Shown here piece by piece: positions 15,997 to 24,703 of a stretch of 56,065 bases of DNA. Position numbers and translations under genes: made by a program. The stretch is from Methanogenium sp. Lineage in GTDB: Archaea; Halobacteriota; Methanomicrobia; Methanomicrobiales; Methanomicrobiaceae. The DNA is taken from assembly GCA_030595665.1 (NCBI GenBank), contig JAUVCV010000014.1, positions 1 through 56,065 on the forward strand, in the 5' to 3' direction. Under the pieces are notes generated by a model. The model was not told the DNA's origin and made no database searches. It saw nothing but the letters and a program-made list of their open reading frames with translations. Position 1 is the first letter of the stretch, and each line of letters starts with the position of its first letter.

Positions 15997-16659
15997 ATGA
16001 ATGAAACGATCGATATCGCAGGCAACGAACATATCGGGGTATATTGCAGAGCATTTGATGATGTGGTTTTTGTCACATCTGAGGCTCCGGACCGGTTTAT
16101 TCAGGCAATCAGAGAAAAACTCTCTGTGCCGGTTGTGCAGACAAATATACAGGGAAGTTCGATTGTAGGATCACTTCTCGTAGGGAACAACCACGGATTT
16201 ATTGTAAGCGGCATGGTAGCACCAGAAGAATTAGCAGTACTTCAGAAGTACCGTGACGTTTTACTGCTTGAACGTGGAATGAACGCTGCCGGAAATATCA
16301 TTCTCGCAAATGATGACCTTGCGATAGTTCACCCGGATATGCCTGAACGCTTTGCGGAGGAGATCGCAGCATTTCTCAACGTTCCGGTTCTTAAGATGCA
16401 AATTGGGAGTATACCTACAGTCGGAATGACTGCAGTTGCAACCACCCGGGGCTTCCTTCTTCCTCCCAGGGCATCCCTGCAGGAAATAGAGGCAATTGAA
16501 GAATATACTGACTTACCCGTCGGTACCGGGACTATTAACATGGGAAATAATCTCATTGGAACAGGCCTGATCGCGAACAATTCCGGCTATGTAGCCGGAA
16601 GTGCAACAAGCGGATATGAGCTTGGCAGAATTGAAGAAGTATTTGGATTTGTGGAGTGA
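15997..16659 (+). CDS. Translation initiation factor aIF6
   Basis: A 220-residue IF6 homologue, the anti-association factor that binds the 50S subunit at L14/L24e and stops premature joining with 30S. The pentein pseudo-fivefold repeats are visible: each about 43-residue unit carries a strand-turn such as VGSLLVGNNHGFIVSG, NIILANDDLAIVHPDM or GMTAVATTRGFLLPP, closing with NNSGYVAGSATSGYELGRIEE. ATG 15997 is preferred because it directly follows the rpl31e stop; an upstream in-frame ATG at 15952 would lie inside rpl31e. Confidence 0.95.
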   Translation: MNETIDIAGNEHIGVYCRAFDDVVFVTSEAPDRFIQAIREKLSVPVVQTNIQGSSIVGSLLVGNNHGFIVSGMVAPEELAVLQKYRDVLLLERGMNAAGNIILANDDLAIVHPDMPERFAEEIAAFLNVPVLKMQIGSIPTVGMTAVATTRGFLLPPRASLQEIEAIEEYTDLPVGTGTINMGNNLIGTGLIANNSGYVAGSATSGYELGRIEEVFGFVE

Positions 16660-16664
16660 TGGTA

Positions 16665-16856
16665 ATGACAGACCTGAATTTTGAGGTTACCGGTAAATAC
16701 CAGGAACGCAAAGTATGGAAACCATTTAACAAAGTAATTGTGGCACCGAACGAGAAAGTCGCTGAAGAGCGGACGTTCGCAGTCATCGGTAGTAAACACC
16801 ACCTTTTGAGGTGCTTTATTAAAGTTAACACAATTACCCAAGTGAATGGTGAATAA
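16665..16856 (+). CDS. rpl18a: 50S ribosomal protein L18Ae (LX)
   Basis: A protein of about 63 residues: NFEVTGKYQERKVWKPFNKV, then EERTFAVIGSKHHLLRCFIK, the compact L18a/LX fold seen in most euryarchaea. Three clustered starts (GTG 16656, ATG 16659, ATG 16665) overlap or follow the aIF6 stop. ATG 16665 gives the typical TDLNF beginning and 6-12 nt spacing from GGAGTGATGG. Confidence 0.9.
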   Translation: MTDLNFEVTGKYQERKVWKPFNKVIVAPNEKVAEERTFAVIGSKHHLLRCFIKVNTITQVNGE

Positions 16857-16857
16857 T

Positions 16858-17304
16858 ATGGAGAATGTTGAGGCCCGCGAACTTCAGATGCTGGAACAGT
16901 ATCTAAAACAGTTCACACAGCAGGTTGAAGCATACTCCCGGCAGCTTGAAATGCTGGAGGGCCGACGGATGGAGACTGCTACTGCAGTTGAAACCCTCAA
17001 ATCCCTGGTTGACCAGGAAGGGCCAACAGTACTTCTCCAGATCGGTGGCGGTGCAAGCCTGAGAGTACACGTGCCTGACACAGACACTGTGCTCTTAAAC
17101 ATCGGTTCTGACGTGGTTGTTGAACGGACTAACACTGAAACGGTGGATTATCTCGAAGAGCGCATGACTGAAATGGAAGCGCTTGCCAAAAAAATCGCAG
17201 AATCCATTGAGCAGGTCCAGAAGCAGGCACACGATGTTGCCAAAAGAATGGAATCGGCATATTCGCAGGCCCAGACCCGGATGAATCCGGGGATTCAGGG
17301 TTGA
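16858..17304 (+). CDS. pfdA: Prefoldin alpha subunit
   Basis: A 148-residue prefoldin alpha subunit, the jellyfish-shaped hexameric co-chaperone that hands unfolded proteins to the thermosome. Two long coiled-coil helices (about residues 3-50 and 98-138) flank a beta-hairpin region (TVLLQIGGGASLRVHVPDTD, then VLLNIGSDVVVERTN). The ATG is 1 nt after the rpl18a stop. FtsY follows 6 nt later. Confidence 0.95.
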   Translation: MENVEARELQMLEQYLKQFTQQVEAYSRQLEMLEGRRMETATAVETLKSLVDQEGPTVLLQIGGGASLRVHVPDTDTVLLNIGSDVVVERTNTETVDYLEERMTEMEALAKKIAESIEQVQKQAHDVAKRMESAYSQAQTRMNPGIQG

Positions 17305-17310
17305 TACGGC

Positions 17311-18420
17311 ATGTTTGATTCTCTGAAATCAAAACTGAGAGGGGTTCGCAGTAGATTTTCCCGTGAATTCGAGGACACTTTTATAGAAGAAGTCTCAGGG
17401 GACAGAGAGATAGTATCTCCTGCCCCGGAAACCTCCTCTGAAGAGATCTCAGCAGACAGCCAATCATTGCGTACAGCTGAGTCTCCGGATAAAACAGAAC
17501 CCGAAGATCCTTCAGAACAAAAGAAGGAAAAAGTAGCCTTTTCTGCAAAAATTCGTTCTCTGGTCAAAGATCGGGAAGTCCACATATCTGAGAAAAAGAT
17601 TGAAGGACCGCTTCAGGAACTTGAGATAGTGCTGCTCGAAAATGATGTTGCACTTCAGACAGTTGATGCAATCTCAAAACAGATGCGCAGTGAACTGACC
17701 GGAAGCACCAAAAAAATTGGTTCATCTATTGACACTATGGTAATGGATGCCCTCAGAGATGCCCTCCTTAATGTCCTTGGTGAAGGGTTCTCACTCACAA
17801 CATACATCGATACCCATGACCATCCGGTGAAAGTTCTCTTTACCGGTGTCAACGGTGCAGGAAAAACGACAACAATTGCGAAGGTGGCAGCCTACCTGAA
17901 ACAAAAAGGGTATTCAGTCGTAATTGGTTCCGGCGATACATTCAGAGCCGGTGCAAACGAACAGATGCAGACCCATGCCGACCGCGTAGGTGTCAAAGTC
18001 ATCCGGCATCAGGAAGGCTCAGACCCATCTGCAGTCCTCTATGACGCAGTTGAATATGCAAAAGCCCATGACATCGATGTAGTACTTGCAGATACTGCAG
18101 GACGATTCCATAACCGGGCAAACCTGATGAACCAGCTGGCGAAGATCCGCCGTGTATTTAGCCCGGACATTGTTGCATATGTAGACGAGGCCGTTGCCGG
18201 AAATGACGCTGTTATCAGGGCAGAAGAATTTAACAATGCTGTAGGAACAGATGTTGTTGTACTGACGAAAGCTGACATGGATACCAGGGGTGGTGCAGCG
18301 ATCTCAATTGCGCACACAATCGGCCGACCCATAATGTTCCTTGGAACAGGACAGGAGTATACCGACATCATTCCATTCGAACCTAAAGCCGTGGTCAGCG
18401 ACCTTCTCGGAGATGAATAG
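17311..18420 (+). CDS. ftsY: Signal recognition particle receptor FtsY
   Basis: A 369-residue SRP receptor GTPase that brings SRP-ribosome complexes to the Sec translocon. An acidic, Ser/Glu-rich N-terminal region (about residues 25-75) precedes the N domain. The G domain has P-loop GVNGAGKTTTIAKVA, GDTFRAGANEQ, LADTAGRFHNRANLM (G3) and VVLTKADMDTRGGAAIS (G4). It is cotranscribed with ffh (2-nt gap), so both partners of the targeting GTPase pair are made together. Confidence 0.97.
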   Translation: MFDSLKSKLRGVRSRFSREFEDTFIEEVSGDREIVSPAPETSSEEISADSQSLRTAESPDKTEPEDPSEQKKEKVAFSAKIRSLVKDREVHISEKKIEGPLQELEIVLLENDVALQTVDAISKQMRSELTGSTKKIGSSIDTMVMDALRDALLNVLGEGFSLTTYIDTHDHPVKVLFTGVNGAGKTTTIAKVAAYLKQKGYSVVIGSGDTFRAGANEQMQTHADRVGVKVIRHQEGSDPSAVLYDAVEYAKAHDIDVVLADTAGRFHNRANLMNQLAKIRRVFSPDIVAYVDEAVAGNDAVIRAEEFNNAVGTDVVVLTKADMDTRGGAAISIAHTIGRPIMFLGTGQEYTDIIPFEPKAVVSDLLGDE

Positions 18421-18422
18421 CA

Positions 18423-19742
18423 ATGCTGGACAGATTTGGTAGCGGTCTTAAGGATGCGGTGAAAAAACTTGCAGGGAAATCCGTCATCGACAAAGCAGCA
18501 GTCGATGAACTGGTTCGTGATCTGCAACGGGTGCTCATCCAGTCAGATGTAAATGTGAAGCTCGTCATGGAGCTCACAACAACCATCAAAAAACGTTCTC
18601 TTGAAGAAGAACCACCAAAGGGAATGAGTGCACGCGAACATGTACTGAGAATTGTATATGAAGAGCTTGTCCACCTGATGGGAGACGGGGTTGAGGTCAA
18701 ACTTGAATCTCAAATAATTCTGATGGCTGGTCTCCAGGGAAGCGGAAAAACAACAACAACCGGCAAACTTGCACGCTTTTTTCAGAGAAAGGGGCTCCGT
18801 GTCGGTGTCATCTGTGCTGATGTATTTCGGCCCGGTGCATTTGATCAGCTCAGCACGCTCTGCCAGAAGGTCAATGTTCCCTGCTACGGAGAACGTGGGG
18901 AGACAGATGCCATTGGCATTGTCACCCGTGGAATGAAAGAACTGACCGGCACAGAAGTGCTTATCATCGATACTCAGGGCAGACATGCACTTGAGGACAA
19001 ACTCATTGAGGAGATCATTGCACTTAACGAGCTTTCCCATGCCACACACCGATGGCTTGTTATTGATGCTGCACTCGGTCAGCAGGCACGGGAACAGGCG
19101 CGCAGGTTCCATGAAGCAATAGACATTGACGGCGTAATCATCACAAAGATGGATGGTACCGCAAAGGGAGGTGGCGCTCTTTCTGCCGTGGCAGAAACCG
19201 AATCCGGCATTGTATTTGTCGGAACCGGAGAAACGATAGAGGATCTTGAGCGCTTTGACCCGGATGGATTCATATCCCGCCTGCTTGGAATGGGAGATCT
19301 CAGGGCACTCATTGAGCGTGCCGAAGATGTAATCTCTCCTGAAGATGTGGATGTCAATGCAATGCTCAAAGGGAAATTTACCCTTCGTGACATGTACAAA
19401 CAGCTGGAAGCCCTGAAAAAGATGGGCCCGTTAAAGCAGGTCATGAATATGCTCCCTCTGGGAAATGTCAACCTTCCTCAGGATGCCTTTGATGTAACGT
19501 CAGTGAAGATGGACCGCTTTAAATATATCATGGACTCGATGACAAATGGAGAACTTGACAATCCGGGTATTATAAGTGGTTCACGAATTCAGCGGATATC
19601 AACCGGATCCGGCACCTCTCCTGAGGAAGTGCGCGAGTTGATCAAATATTACAAAACAATGCAGCGTACTCTGAAAACGATGCGCGGTGGACAGGGTAAG
19701 TTCAACATGCAGCGCATGATGAAGAAATTCGGCGGGATGTAA
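18423..19742 (+). CDS. ffh: Signal recognition particle protein SRP54 (Ffh)
   Basis: A 439-residue SRP54 that binds signal peptides and 7S RNA. The N domain is about residues 1-90. The G domain has GLQGSGKTTTTGKLA, ADVFRPGAFDQL, IDTQGRHALEDKLIEE and ITKMDGTAKGGGALS. The C-terminal Met-rich M domain starts near 300 and includes RDMYKQLEALKKMGPLKQVM, MDSMTNGELDNPGII, the RNA-binding SGSRIQRISTGSG and a tail ending MQRMMKKFGGM. In the G3 loop, Q replaces the usual A of DTAGR, as in archaeal Ffh where small changes occur. Length normal. Confidence 0.97.
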   Translation: MLDRFGSGLKDAVKKLAGKSVIDKAAVDELVRDLQRVLIQSDVNVKLVMELTTTIKKRSLEEEPPKGMSAREHVLRIVYEELVHLMGDGVEVKLESQIILMAGLQGSGKTTTTGKLARFFQRKGLRVGVICADVFRPGAFDQLSTLCQKVNVPCYGERGETDAIGIVTRGMKELTGTEVLIIDTQGRHALEDKLIEEIIALNELSHATHRWLVIDAALGQQAREQARRFHEAIDIDGVIITKMDGTAKGGGALSAVAETESGIVFVGTGETIEDLERFDPDGFISRLLGMGDLRALIERAEDVISPEDVDVNAMLKGKFTLRDMYKQLEALKKMGPLKQVMNMLPLGNVNLPQDAFDVTSVKMDRFKYIMDSMTNGELDNPGIISGSRIQRISTGSGTSPEEVRELIKYYKTMQRTLKTMRGGQGKFNMQRMMKKFGGM

Positions 19743-19747
19743 CAGTT

Positions 19748-20326
19748 ATGAAACAGTTTATCGTCATCGGGCACCTCGCCCGGACAGACGGAGACTTCCC
19801 ACTCAATGATATGCCAGGTGGGGCAGGGAGAATTGATGTCCTGTGCAGGTGTGTAAACTCATCATTTTTCCTTTCACATGACCTCAGGCGTGATACAGAA
19901 TGTTATCTGGTGTTATTGGGTGAACCGGATCCCCAAAAGACCATTCTATTCAGGGGAGATTCTCTGAGGTATCTCAGCCCGGACGAACGTAGTGCAGGAT
20001 CACTCATCAAAAAGGCTCTTGGATTACCCTGTGACGAAGAATTCCGTGAATCAACACCCGGAGTGTATGTCCGCAGAGGAGGTCTCGAAGAGCTCCTCAA
20101 AGAATTCACCCCGGTTCTTCTTGATGAAGGGGGCACAGACATCCGGGATATAGAGGAACTTCCATCTGTCTACCTCCTCTCGGATCACCACAATTTCTCC
20201 GGGAGCGAGACTGCAATCACACAACATCTGCCACGTGTCTCGGTCGGCCCGACAGTTCTTCACGCCGACCATACCATCACTGTGGTTCTCAATGAAATGG
20301 ACAGGAGGGAGAAATCATCGGAGTAA
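19748..20326 (+). CDS. trmY: tRNA (pseudouridine(54)-N1)-methyltransferase TrmY
   Basis: A 192-residue SPOUT methyltransferase. Archaeal TrmY N1-methylates pseudouridine 54 in the T-loop of tRNAs. It shows QFIVIGHLARTDGDFPLNDM, PGGAGRIDVLCRCVNSSFFL, SHDLRRDTECYLVLLGEPDP and the knotted C-terminal SVGPTVLHADHTITVVLNEM. The following gene is pus10, whose product makes the pseudouridine at 54/55 that TrmY then methylates, so the pair is a functional unit; the trmY stop overlaps the pus10 start by 10 nt. Confidence 0.93.
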   Translation: MKQFIVIGHLARTDGDFPLNDMPGGAGRIDVLCRCVNSSFFLSHDLRRDTECYLVLLGEPDPQKTILFRGDSLRYLSPDERSAGSLIKKALGLPCDEEFRESTPGVYVRRGGLEELLKEFTPVLLDEGGTDIRDIEELPSVYLLSDHHNFSGSETAITQHLPRVSVGPTVLHADHTITVVLNEMDRREKSSE

Positions 20327-21570
20327 TCGAAGAAGCACGGGAAATACTCGCATATGGTATCATATGCAATCACTGCCTCGGAAGATTTGTTGGTAAACGT
20401 TCATTCGGACTTGCCAATGAAGAACGGGGCCGGGCGTTACGTACAGCGCTTGCACTTGAAGATAATTATCCCTACACAGAAGAGATAAAACCCTGCTGGA
20501 TCTGCGGAAACATGTTTGATGAAACAGATGCATGGGCAGAAAGAATCGAAGAGAGTGTACGGGGTATTGAATTTAAAACACTGTTAGTCGGCTGCCGGGT
20601 GCCACCCATTATGGCAGAGAGCGAAGAGATGGTCTGGAGTGACCTTGGCCTTACATCTCCGGAAACACTGAAGGCACAGTTCAATCGTGAAGTAGGCAAG
20701 GCCTTCTCTGCCAGAAGCGGTTCAGAAGTTGACTTCAAGCGGCCGGATTTGGTTGCAGTCTGTAACCCTGCTGACAACACAGTAGAGATCGAAATCAACC
20801 CAATCTACATCTATGGACGATACCGGAAATACGAACGGGGAATTCCACAGACCAGATGGCACTGCCGCGAATGCCATGGAGAGGGCTGTGAACGCTGCAA
20901 CTTCACCGGTAAAATGTATGCAGATTCTGTTGAAGAACTCATTGGGCGGCCTATCATAGAATGTTGCGACGCTGAAGACCTGATTCTTCATGGTGCCGGC
21001 AGAGAGGATATCGATGCCCGTATGATCGGTACCGGAAGACCGTTTATTATGGAGATTGTTCATCCAAATATACGCAGCATTCCTCTTTCTGCACTCGAAG
21101 ATAAAATTAATTCCACCGCAGACGGCCGGGTAAGCGTTACTCTGGATCACATCAGTGACCGGCGCGAAGTGGAAACAATTAAATCGGGAAAAGCGCATAA
21201 GAAATACAGCATTCTGGTAGAAGTAGACGGCGATTTCTCTGATGATGACGTCAGGATATCCCTGTCTGCCCTAAAAGGGGCGACAATAACGCAGCGCACC
21301 CCTCATAGGGTAGCTCACCGAAGGGCTGACAAGGAGAGACTGCGCGACGTCATTGATATCAACCTGAGAGGCGTAGAGGACGGCCAATACAGAATTGAAG
21401 TCCTCGGAGACGCAGGCCTTTATATCAAAGAGCTCATCTCAGGCGATGAAGGGAGAACAAATCCGAGCCTCACTGAATGCATTGGGGCACCCGCAAAGGT
21501 AACAACCCTCGACGTTATCATGGTCGAAGGTGTTGTTCCTGAAAAGGTAAACAAATTCCAGGAGGATTAA
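20317..21570 (+). CDS. pus10: tRNA pseudouridine synthase Pus10, probable AUC start
   Basis: A protein of about 417 residues that makes pseudouridine 54 and 55 in archaeal tRNA. The N-terminal zinc/THUMP part has two Cys pairs (CNHCLGRF and CWICGNMF) before the first ATG of the frame (20512). It continues with the mid-gene CRECHGEGCERC. The catalytic part includes GAGREDIDARMIGTGRPFIM, carrying the catalytic Asp. No ATG, GTG or TTG exists in frame between the stop codon at 20293-20295 and the conserved N-terminus. A strong GGAGGGAGA (20304-20312) is followed by ATC ATC GGA GTA ATC. I place the start at the second ATC (20317), 8 nt after GGAGG; 20314 is the alternative. Confidence 0.9.
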   Translation: MGVIEEAREILAYGIICNHCLGRFVGKRSFGLANEERGRALRTALALEDNYPYTEEIKPCWICGNMFDETDAWAERIEESVRGIEFKTLLVGCRVPPIMAESEEMVWSDLGLTSPETLKAQFNREVGKAFSARSGSEVDFKRPDLVAVCNPADNTVEIEINPIYIYGRYRKYERGIPQTRWHCRECHGEGCERCNFTGKMYADSVEELIGRPIIECCDAEDLILHGAGREDIDARMIGTGRPFIMEIVHPNIRSIPLSALEDKINSTADGRVSVTLDHISDRREVETIKSGKAHKKYSILVEVDGDFSDDDVRISLSALKGATITQRTPHRVAHRRADKERLRDVIDINLRGVEDGQYRIEVLGDAGLYIKELISGDEGRTNPSLTECIGAPAKVTTLDVIMVEGVVPEKVNKFQED

Positions 21571-21574
21571 ATTA

Positions 21575-21868
21575 ATGGCACATCACAACGGTCCACGTAA
21601 AAAAACTCGCGGTAAATTCAAAAAAGCACTGAGACGCCGGGGTATGGCACCAGTAACTACCGTAATTCAGTCATTTGATGAAGGTACGAAAGTTCATATC
21701 GTTATTGATTCCAGTATTCAGAAAGGTATGCCACACAGGCGTTTCCACGGAAAGACAGGAACAATTATCGGTAAGCGTGGACGTGCATGGGTTCTTGAGA
21801 TCAAAGACGGAAATAAAACAAAAACCGTTATCTCAAAACCACAACACCTAAAACCACAAACACAATAA
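21575..21868 (+). CDS. rpl21e: 50S ribosomal protein L21e
   Basis: A 97-residue L21e: AHHNGPRKKTRGKFKKALRR, then VHIVIDSSIQKGMPHRRFHG, KTGTIIGKRGRAWVLEIKDG and a basic C-terminus. It is a typical start of the conserved rpl21e-rpoF-DUF655-ksgA-hemK string in euryarchaea. It begins 4 nt after pus10. Confidence 0.96.
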   Translation: MAHHNGPRKKTRGKFKKALRRRGMAPVTTVIQSFDEGTKVHIVIDSSIQKGMPHRRFHGKTGTIIGKRGRAWVLEIKDGNKTKTVISKPQHLKPQTQ

Positions 21869-21890
21869 TTTTTACGAGGACAGGATTGGC

Positions 21891-22241
21891 ATGAATGTAA
21901 AAGGAATTGTCGATGAAGAGAGAATTACATTATCTGAAGTAAGGGAAACACTTCTCGCAGTAGAAGCATCCAGACTTGAATCCGGCAGTGAACTTCCGTA
22001 CGAACTCCGCAGGAGTATCGAGCATGCCAACCAGTTATCTAAAACAAGTACAGAGAACGCACGTTCACTTGTCGAAAAACTGCTGACACTCGAAAAGATT
22101 AAACCGGACATTGCATACCGCATTGCAAATCTTATGCCACGAACCAGAGATGAGCTCAGGGCTATCTATGCAAAAGAGCGGTTTACTCTTTCCGGTGAAG
22201 AACTCGATGAAATAATTGAACTGGTAATTACCCATTATTGA
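21891..22241 (+). CDS. rpoF: DNA-directed RNA polymerase subunit F (Rpb4)
   Basis: A 116-residue RpoF, the Rpb4 homologue that forms the stalk of archaeal RNA polymerase with RpoE. It has VKGIVDEERITLSEVRETLL and a C-terminal HRDC-like helical part (IKPDIAYRIANLMPRTRDEL, then RAIYAKERFTLSGEELDEII). It is followed by the DUF655 gene 11 nt later. Confidence 0.93.
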   Translation: MNVKGIVDEERITLSEVRETLLAVEASRLESGSELPYELRRSIEHANQLSKTSTENARSLVEKLLTLEKIKPDIAYRIANLMPRTRDELRAIYAKERFTLSGEELDEIIELVITHY

Positions 22242-22252
22242 GGAAAAATCCC

Positions 22253-22816
22253 ATGCGATCTGACAAGAAAGAAATCAATGCAGTTGTTATTGAGTGTCTT
22301 CTCCATGGCAGAGGAGATTCCGGCGGGAGGCAACAATATAAGCATGAACCAATTGTTCAGGCTGTTGGGAAAAACCAGTTCAAACTTCTTGAGCTTGTTC
22401 CAAAAGTAGAGTCCATTTCAATTAATGACGAAGTCTACATTGGCGATAAAGTACGTGATAAAATTGAACGGGTGAAACGTCGGATCGGATATTCTGATCT
22501 TACCAAGACTGCAAAGGTTGAACTACCATTTGCAGTCGCGGGCATAGTCAAAGATGATGAGGAACGGTATGTTGCTTTCTACAATGATGCAGTACCTATT
22601 TCAATCAAACTCCACATGCTTCACCTCCTGCCTGGCATTGGAAAAAAGCTGATGCAGGAAATCCTTGCTGAACGACAAAAACGTCCGTTTACAAGTTTTT
22701 CTGATATCAGTGAACGTATCAAGGCTATCCCCCACCCGGAACAGATGATTGTAAAGAGAGTGTTAGAAGAGATCGAAGATCCGGATATTAAATACCATAT
22801 CTTCACATCACAATGA
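22253..22816 (+). CDS. DUF655 protein (predicted OB/HhH nucleic-acid-binding)
   Basis: A protein of about 187 residues of the DUF655 family, invariably between rpoF and ksgA in archaea. An N-terminal S1/OB-like part (INAVVIECLLHGRGD, then VQAVGKNQFKLLELVPK and VYIGDKV) leads to a helix-hairpin-helix (MLHLLPGIGKKLMQEILAER), which suggests RNA or DNA binding, perhaps in rRNA processing with KsgA. The ATG 22253 is chosen because GAGGAAAA lies 8 nt upstream; an earlier in-frame start at 22238 overlaps rpoF. It overlaps ksgA by 4 nt. Confidence 0.88.
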   Translation: MRSDKKEINAVVIECLLHGRGDSGGRQQYKHEPIVQAVGKNQFKLLELVPKVESISINDEVYIGDKVRDKIERVKRRIGYSDLTKTAKVELPFAVAGIVKDDEERYVAFYNDAVPISIKLHMLHLLPGIGKKLMQEILAERQKRPFTSFSDISERIKAIPHPEQMIVKRVLEEIEDPDIKYHIFTSQ

Positions 22817-23595
22817 AAGCACCTCGCGATCAACATTTTTTAACGGACAAAAAGGCAATTGAGCGGATTGCCTCTGCAGCTGACATTTCAGGGAAACGTG
22901 TGCTGGAGATAGGGCCGGGAGAAGGGGCACTTACCCGTGCACTTCTGGATCATGGTGCTATAGTTACTGCAATAGAACTTGACTTCAGTTTAATTGAATA
23001 CCTGAACAACCGTTTTCACCGTGAAATACGTGCTGGTGACCTTACACTGATTCACGGAAATGCAGTGAAATGCGAATATCCACCATTTGACATCACGGTT
23101 TCAAATCTTCCGTATTCTGCATCTTCAAAGATTACATTCAGACTTCTTGATGCAGGATTTGAGGAAGCCATACTGATGTATCAAAAAGAATTCGGACAGC
23201 GTATGATTGCACCGCCAGGCACCTCTGGTGTTGGCAGGCTGTCTATCATGGTGCAGACCTATGCAAAGGCAAAACCAATAATGCAGCTTTCAGCACGATC
23301 ATTTTCTCCTCCACCTGCTGTGCAGTCCTGGGTCATGCGCATTATCCTGAGAGAGCCTCCACATCCCATTGATGACCATCAGTTTTACGCTCTTATCGTA
23401 CGTGAACTGTTTTCTTACCGCAGAAAGACCATACGCAAAGCCCTGCACATATCAGCAGGTGTTATCGGGAAAGAACGGGTGGCAGCAATTGAAGAAATAA
23501 TTCCGGAAGAAATTCTCAAAAAAAGACCGGAAGAAATCCAGCTGGCTGACTTTGCAAAAATTGCAAATGCAGGATTTCAGAAAAAAAATCTATAA
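22813..23595 (+). CDS. ksgA: 16S rRNA dimethyladenosine transferase KsgA
   Basis: A 260-residue SAM-dependent enzyme that dimethylates two adjacent adenosines near the 3' end of 16S rRNA, a late 30S quality gate. It has the N-terminal DQHFLTDKKAIERI, motif I LEIGPGEGALTRALL, TAIELD, catalytic motif IV NLPYSASSKI, QKEFGQRM and the helical C-terminus with ALHISAGV. It overlaps DUF655 by 4 nt. Its usual partner hemK2 follows only after about 520 nt because an insertion separates them. Confidence 0.96.
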   Translation: MKAPRDQHFLTDKKAIERIASAADISGKRVLEIGPGEGALTRALLDHGAIVTAIELDFSLIEYLNNRFHREIRAGDLTLIHGNAVKCEYPPFDITVSNLPYSASSKITFRLLDAGFEEAILMYQKEFGQRMIAPPGTSGVGRLSIMVQTYAKAKPIMQLSARSFSPPPAVQSWVMRIILREPPHPIDDHQFYALIVRELFSYRRKTIRKALHISAGVIGKERVAAIEEIIPEEILKKRPEEIQLADFAKIANAGFQKKNL

Positions 23596-23602
23596 TCACT
23601 TT

Positions 23603-23974
23603 TCAGCGTGCTATGAGCACCTTTTTTCCGAAAAACCCATCTATAAAAATTGTTTTCTCCCCTGTCCCTGATGCAAGCTTCACTTCATACACCGGACAGG
23701 AAAAGAGCTGGCACGCAATAAGTTCAGCTGAGACAAGACGCTCACTTGTTCCAAAGAGAAATCCTTTCTTCTTCACCCCTCCTCCCGCACCATTGAGTGC
23801 CACATCCCTCTCAATTCTGACCGGAAGTGCGCGCTCTTCAAGAATAGATGGCGTTTTCTTCCTGCGGACACCTACCCCTGAAGGTCGGAAGATATTCAGA
23901 TTCCACAGGTATAACCTGGAAGTGCAGGGGTGCAGCCAACTACCCACACGGGAACTACCTATGAGTAGAGTCAC
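23603..23974 (-). pseudogene. Gene fragment beside an IS200/IS605-type end, function unknown
   Basis: The minus-strand frame is open for 123 codons. Its last ~60 residues (FLFGTSERLVSAELIACQ, VYEVKLASGTGEKTIFIDGF) look like a genuine protein C-terminus with ordered hydrophobic strands, possibly the end of a nucleotide-dependent ATPase or helicase, but I cannot assign it. The first ~35 residues come from DNA belonging to the element end, so the frame start is probably artificial. The plus strand is also open here (23613-23990) with an end (LEVQGCSQLPTRELPMSRV) of the kind found near IS605 tnpB tails. I treat the stretch as inserted debris. Confidence 0.35.
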
Positions 23975-23977
23975 AAG

Positions 23978-24003
23978 CCCCGGCCTTTAGGCCGGGGTAG
24001 TTG
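23978..24003 (+). mobile_element. Solitary right end of an IS200/IS605-type element
   Basis: CCCCGGCC (23978-23985) and GGCCGGGG (23990-23997) form a perfect 8-bp stem with TTTA loop, preceded by CACAAG and followed by TAGTTGAC. This hairpin-plus-TTGAC arrangement is the hallmark of the right end of IS605/IS1341-type elements carrying tnpB. No tnpA or tnpB is present in the flanking 400 bp, so only an end (with perhaps the adjoining omega-RNA region) remains. It splits the otherwise contiguous ksgA-hemK2 pair. Confidence 0.65.
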
Positions 24004-24117
24004 ACTATCATAATCACATTCACCATCTGTCCCTATCCATGTCAGGTCAAACCGATCTTTCAGGGAAAGAACCCTTATCAAGGTAAGCTACAATGTAGAT
24101 GGAGAGAGACCACAAGA

Positions 24118-24699
24118 ATGAACCAAAAGGCACACGAATTTCATGAACATATATATCAGCCGGAGGCTGACACGTATCTGCTTCTTTCATCGGTCAAAAA
24201 CGAAATCAGGAACGATGACACTGTCCTGGAAGTAGGGACAGGAAGCGGTATCATCGCACAGGCATGCAGTGAGCGTGCCCGGTGTGTTGCAACCGATGTA
24301 AACCCCCACGCATGCAGGATGGCCCATGGGATGGGGGTGGAAGTCGTACGTACTGACCTTTACGCCGGACTGAAAGGACCGTTTGACCTGATAGTATTCA
24401 ACCCGCCCTATCTTCCGACAGCAGAGAATGAACGGATAGACGACTGGCTGGAGTATGCTCTTGATGGGGGACCGGACGGCAGGGAAGTCATCCGTCGGTT
24501 TGCAGCCGGACTGCACGGTATCCTTCACCAATATGGACGCGTGCTTCTTTTGGTATCATCTCTGACTGGCATTCAGGAAACACGTGAACTCTTTGCAGAG
24601 CGGGGATTTCTTTCTTTTATTGTAAGTGAGGAGACAACAGAAGGTGAACATCTGGTTGTCTTCCGGATTACACATGACCTTTGTAGTTTCAGAGACTGA
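24118..24699 (+). CDS. HemK2-type N5-glutamine methyltransferase
   Basis: A protein of about 193 residues of the archaeal HemK2/PrmC-like family that, with a Trm112 partner, methylates the GGQ glutamine of release factor aRF1. It has IYQPEADTYLLLSS at the N-terminus, motif I VLEVGTGSGIIAQAC, DVNPHAC and the catalytic FNPPYLPT. The start ATG 24118 fits the family; the frame is open further upstream through the IS-derived spacer but that part is not protein-like. It is convergent with mutL. Confidence 0.87.
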   Translation: MNQKAHEFHEHIYQPEADTYLLLSSVKNEIRNDDTVLEVGTGSGIIAQACSERARCVATDVNPHACRMAHGMGVEVVRTDLYAGLKGPFDLIVFNPPYLPTAENERIDDWLEYALDGGPDGREVIRRFAAGLHGILHQYGRVLLLVSSLTGIQETRELFAERGFLSFIVSEETTEGEHLVVFRITHDLCSFRD

Positions 24700-24703
24700 A
24701 AGC

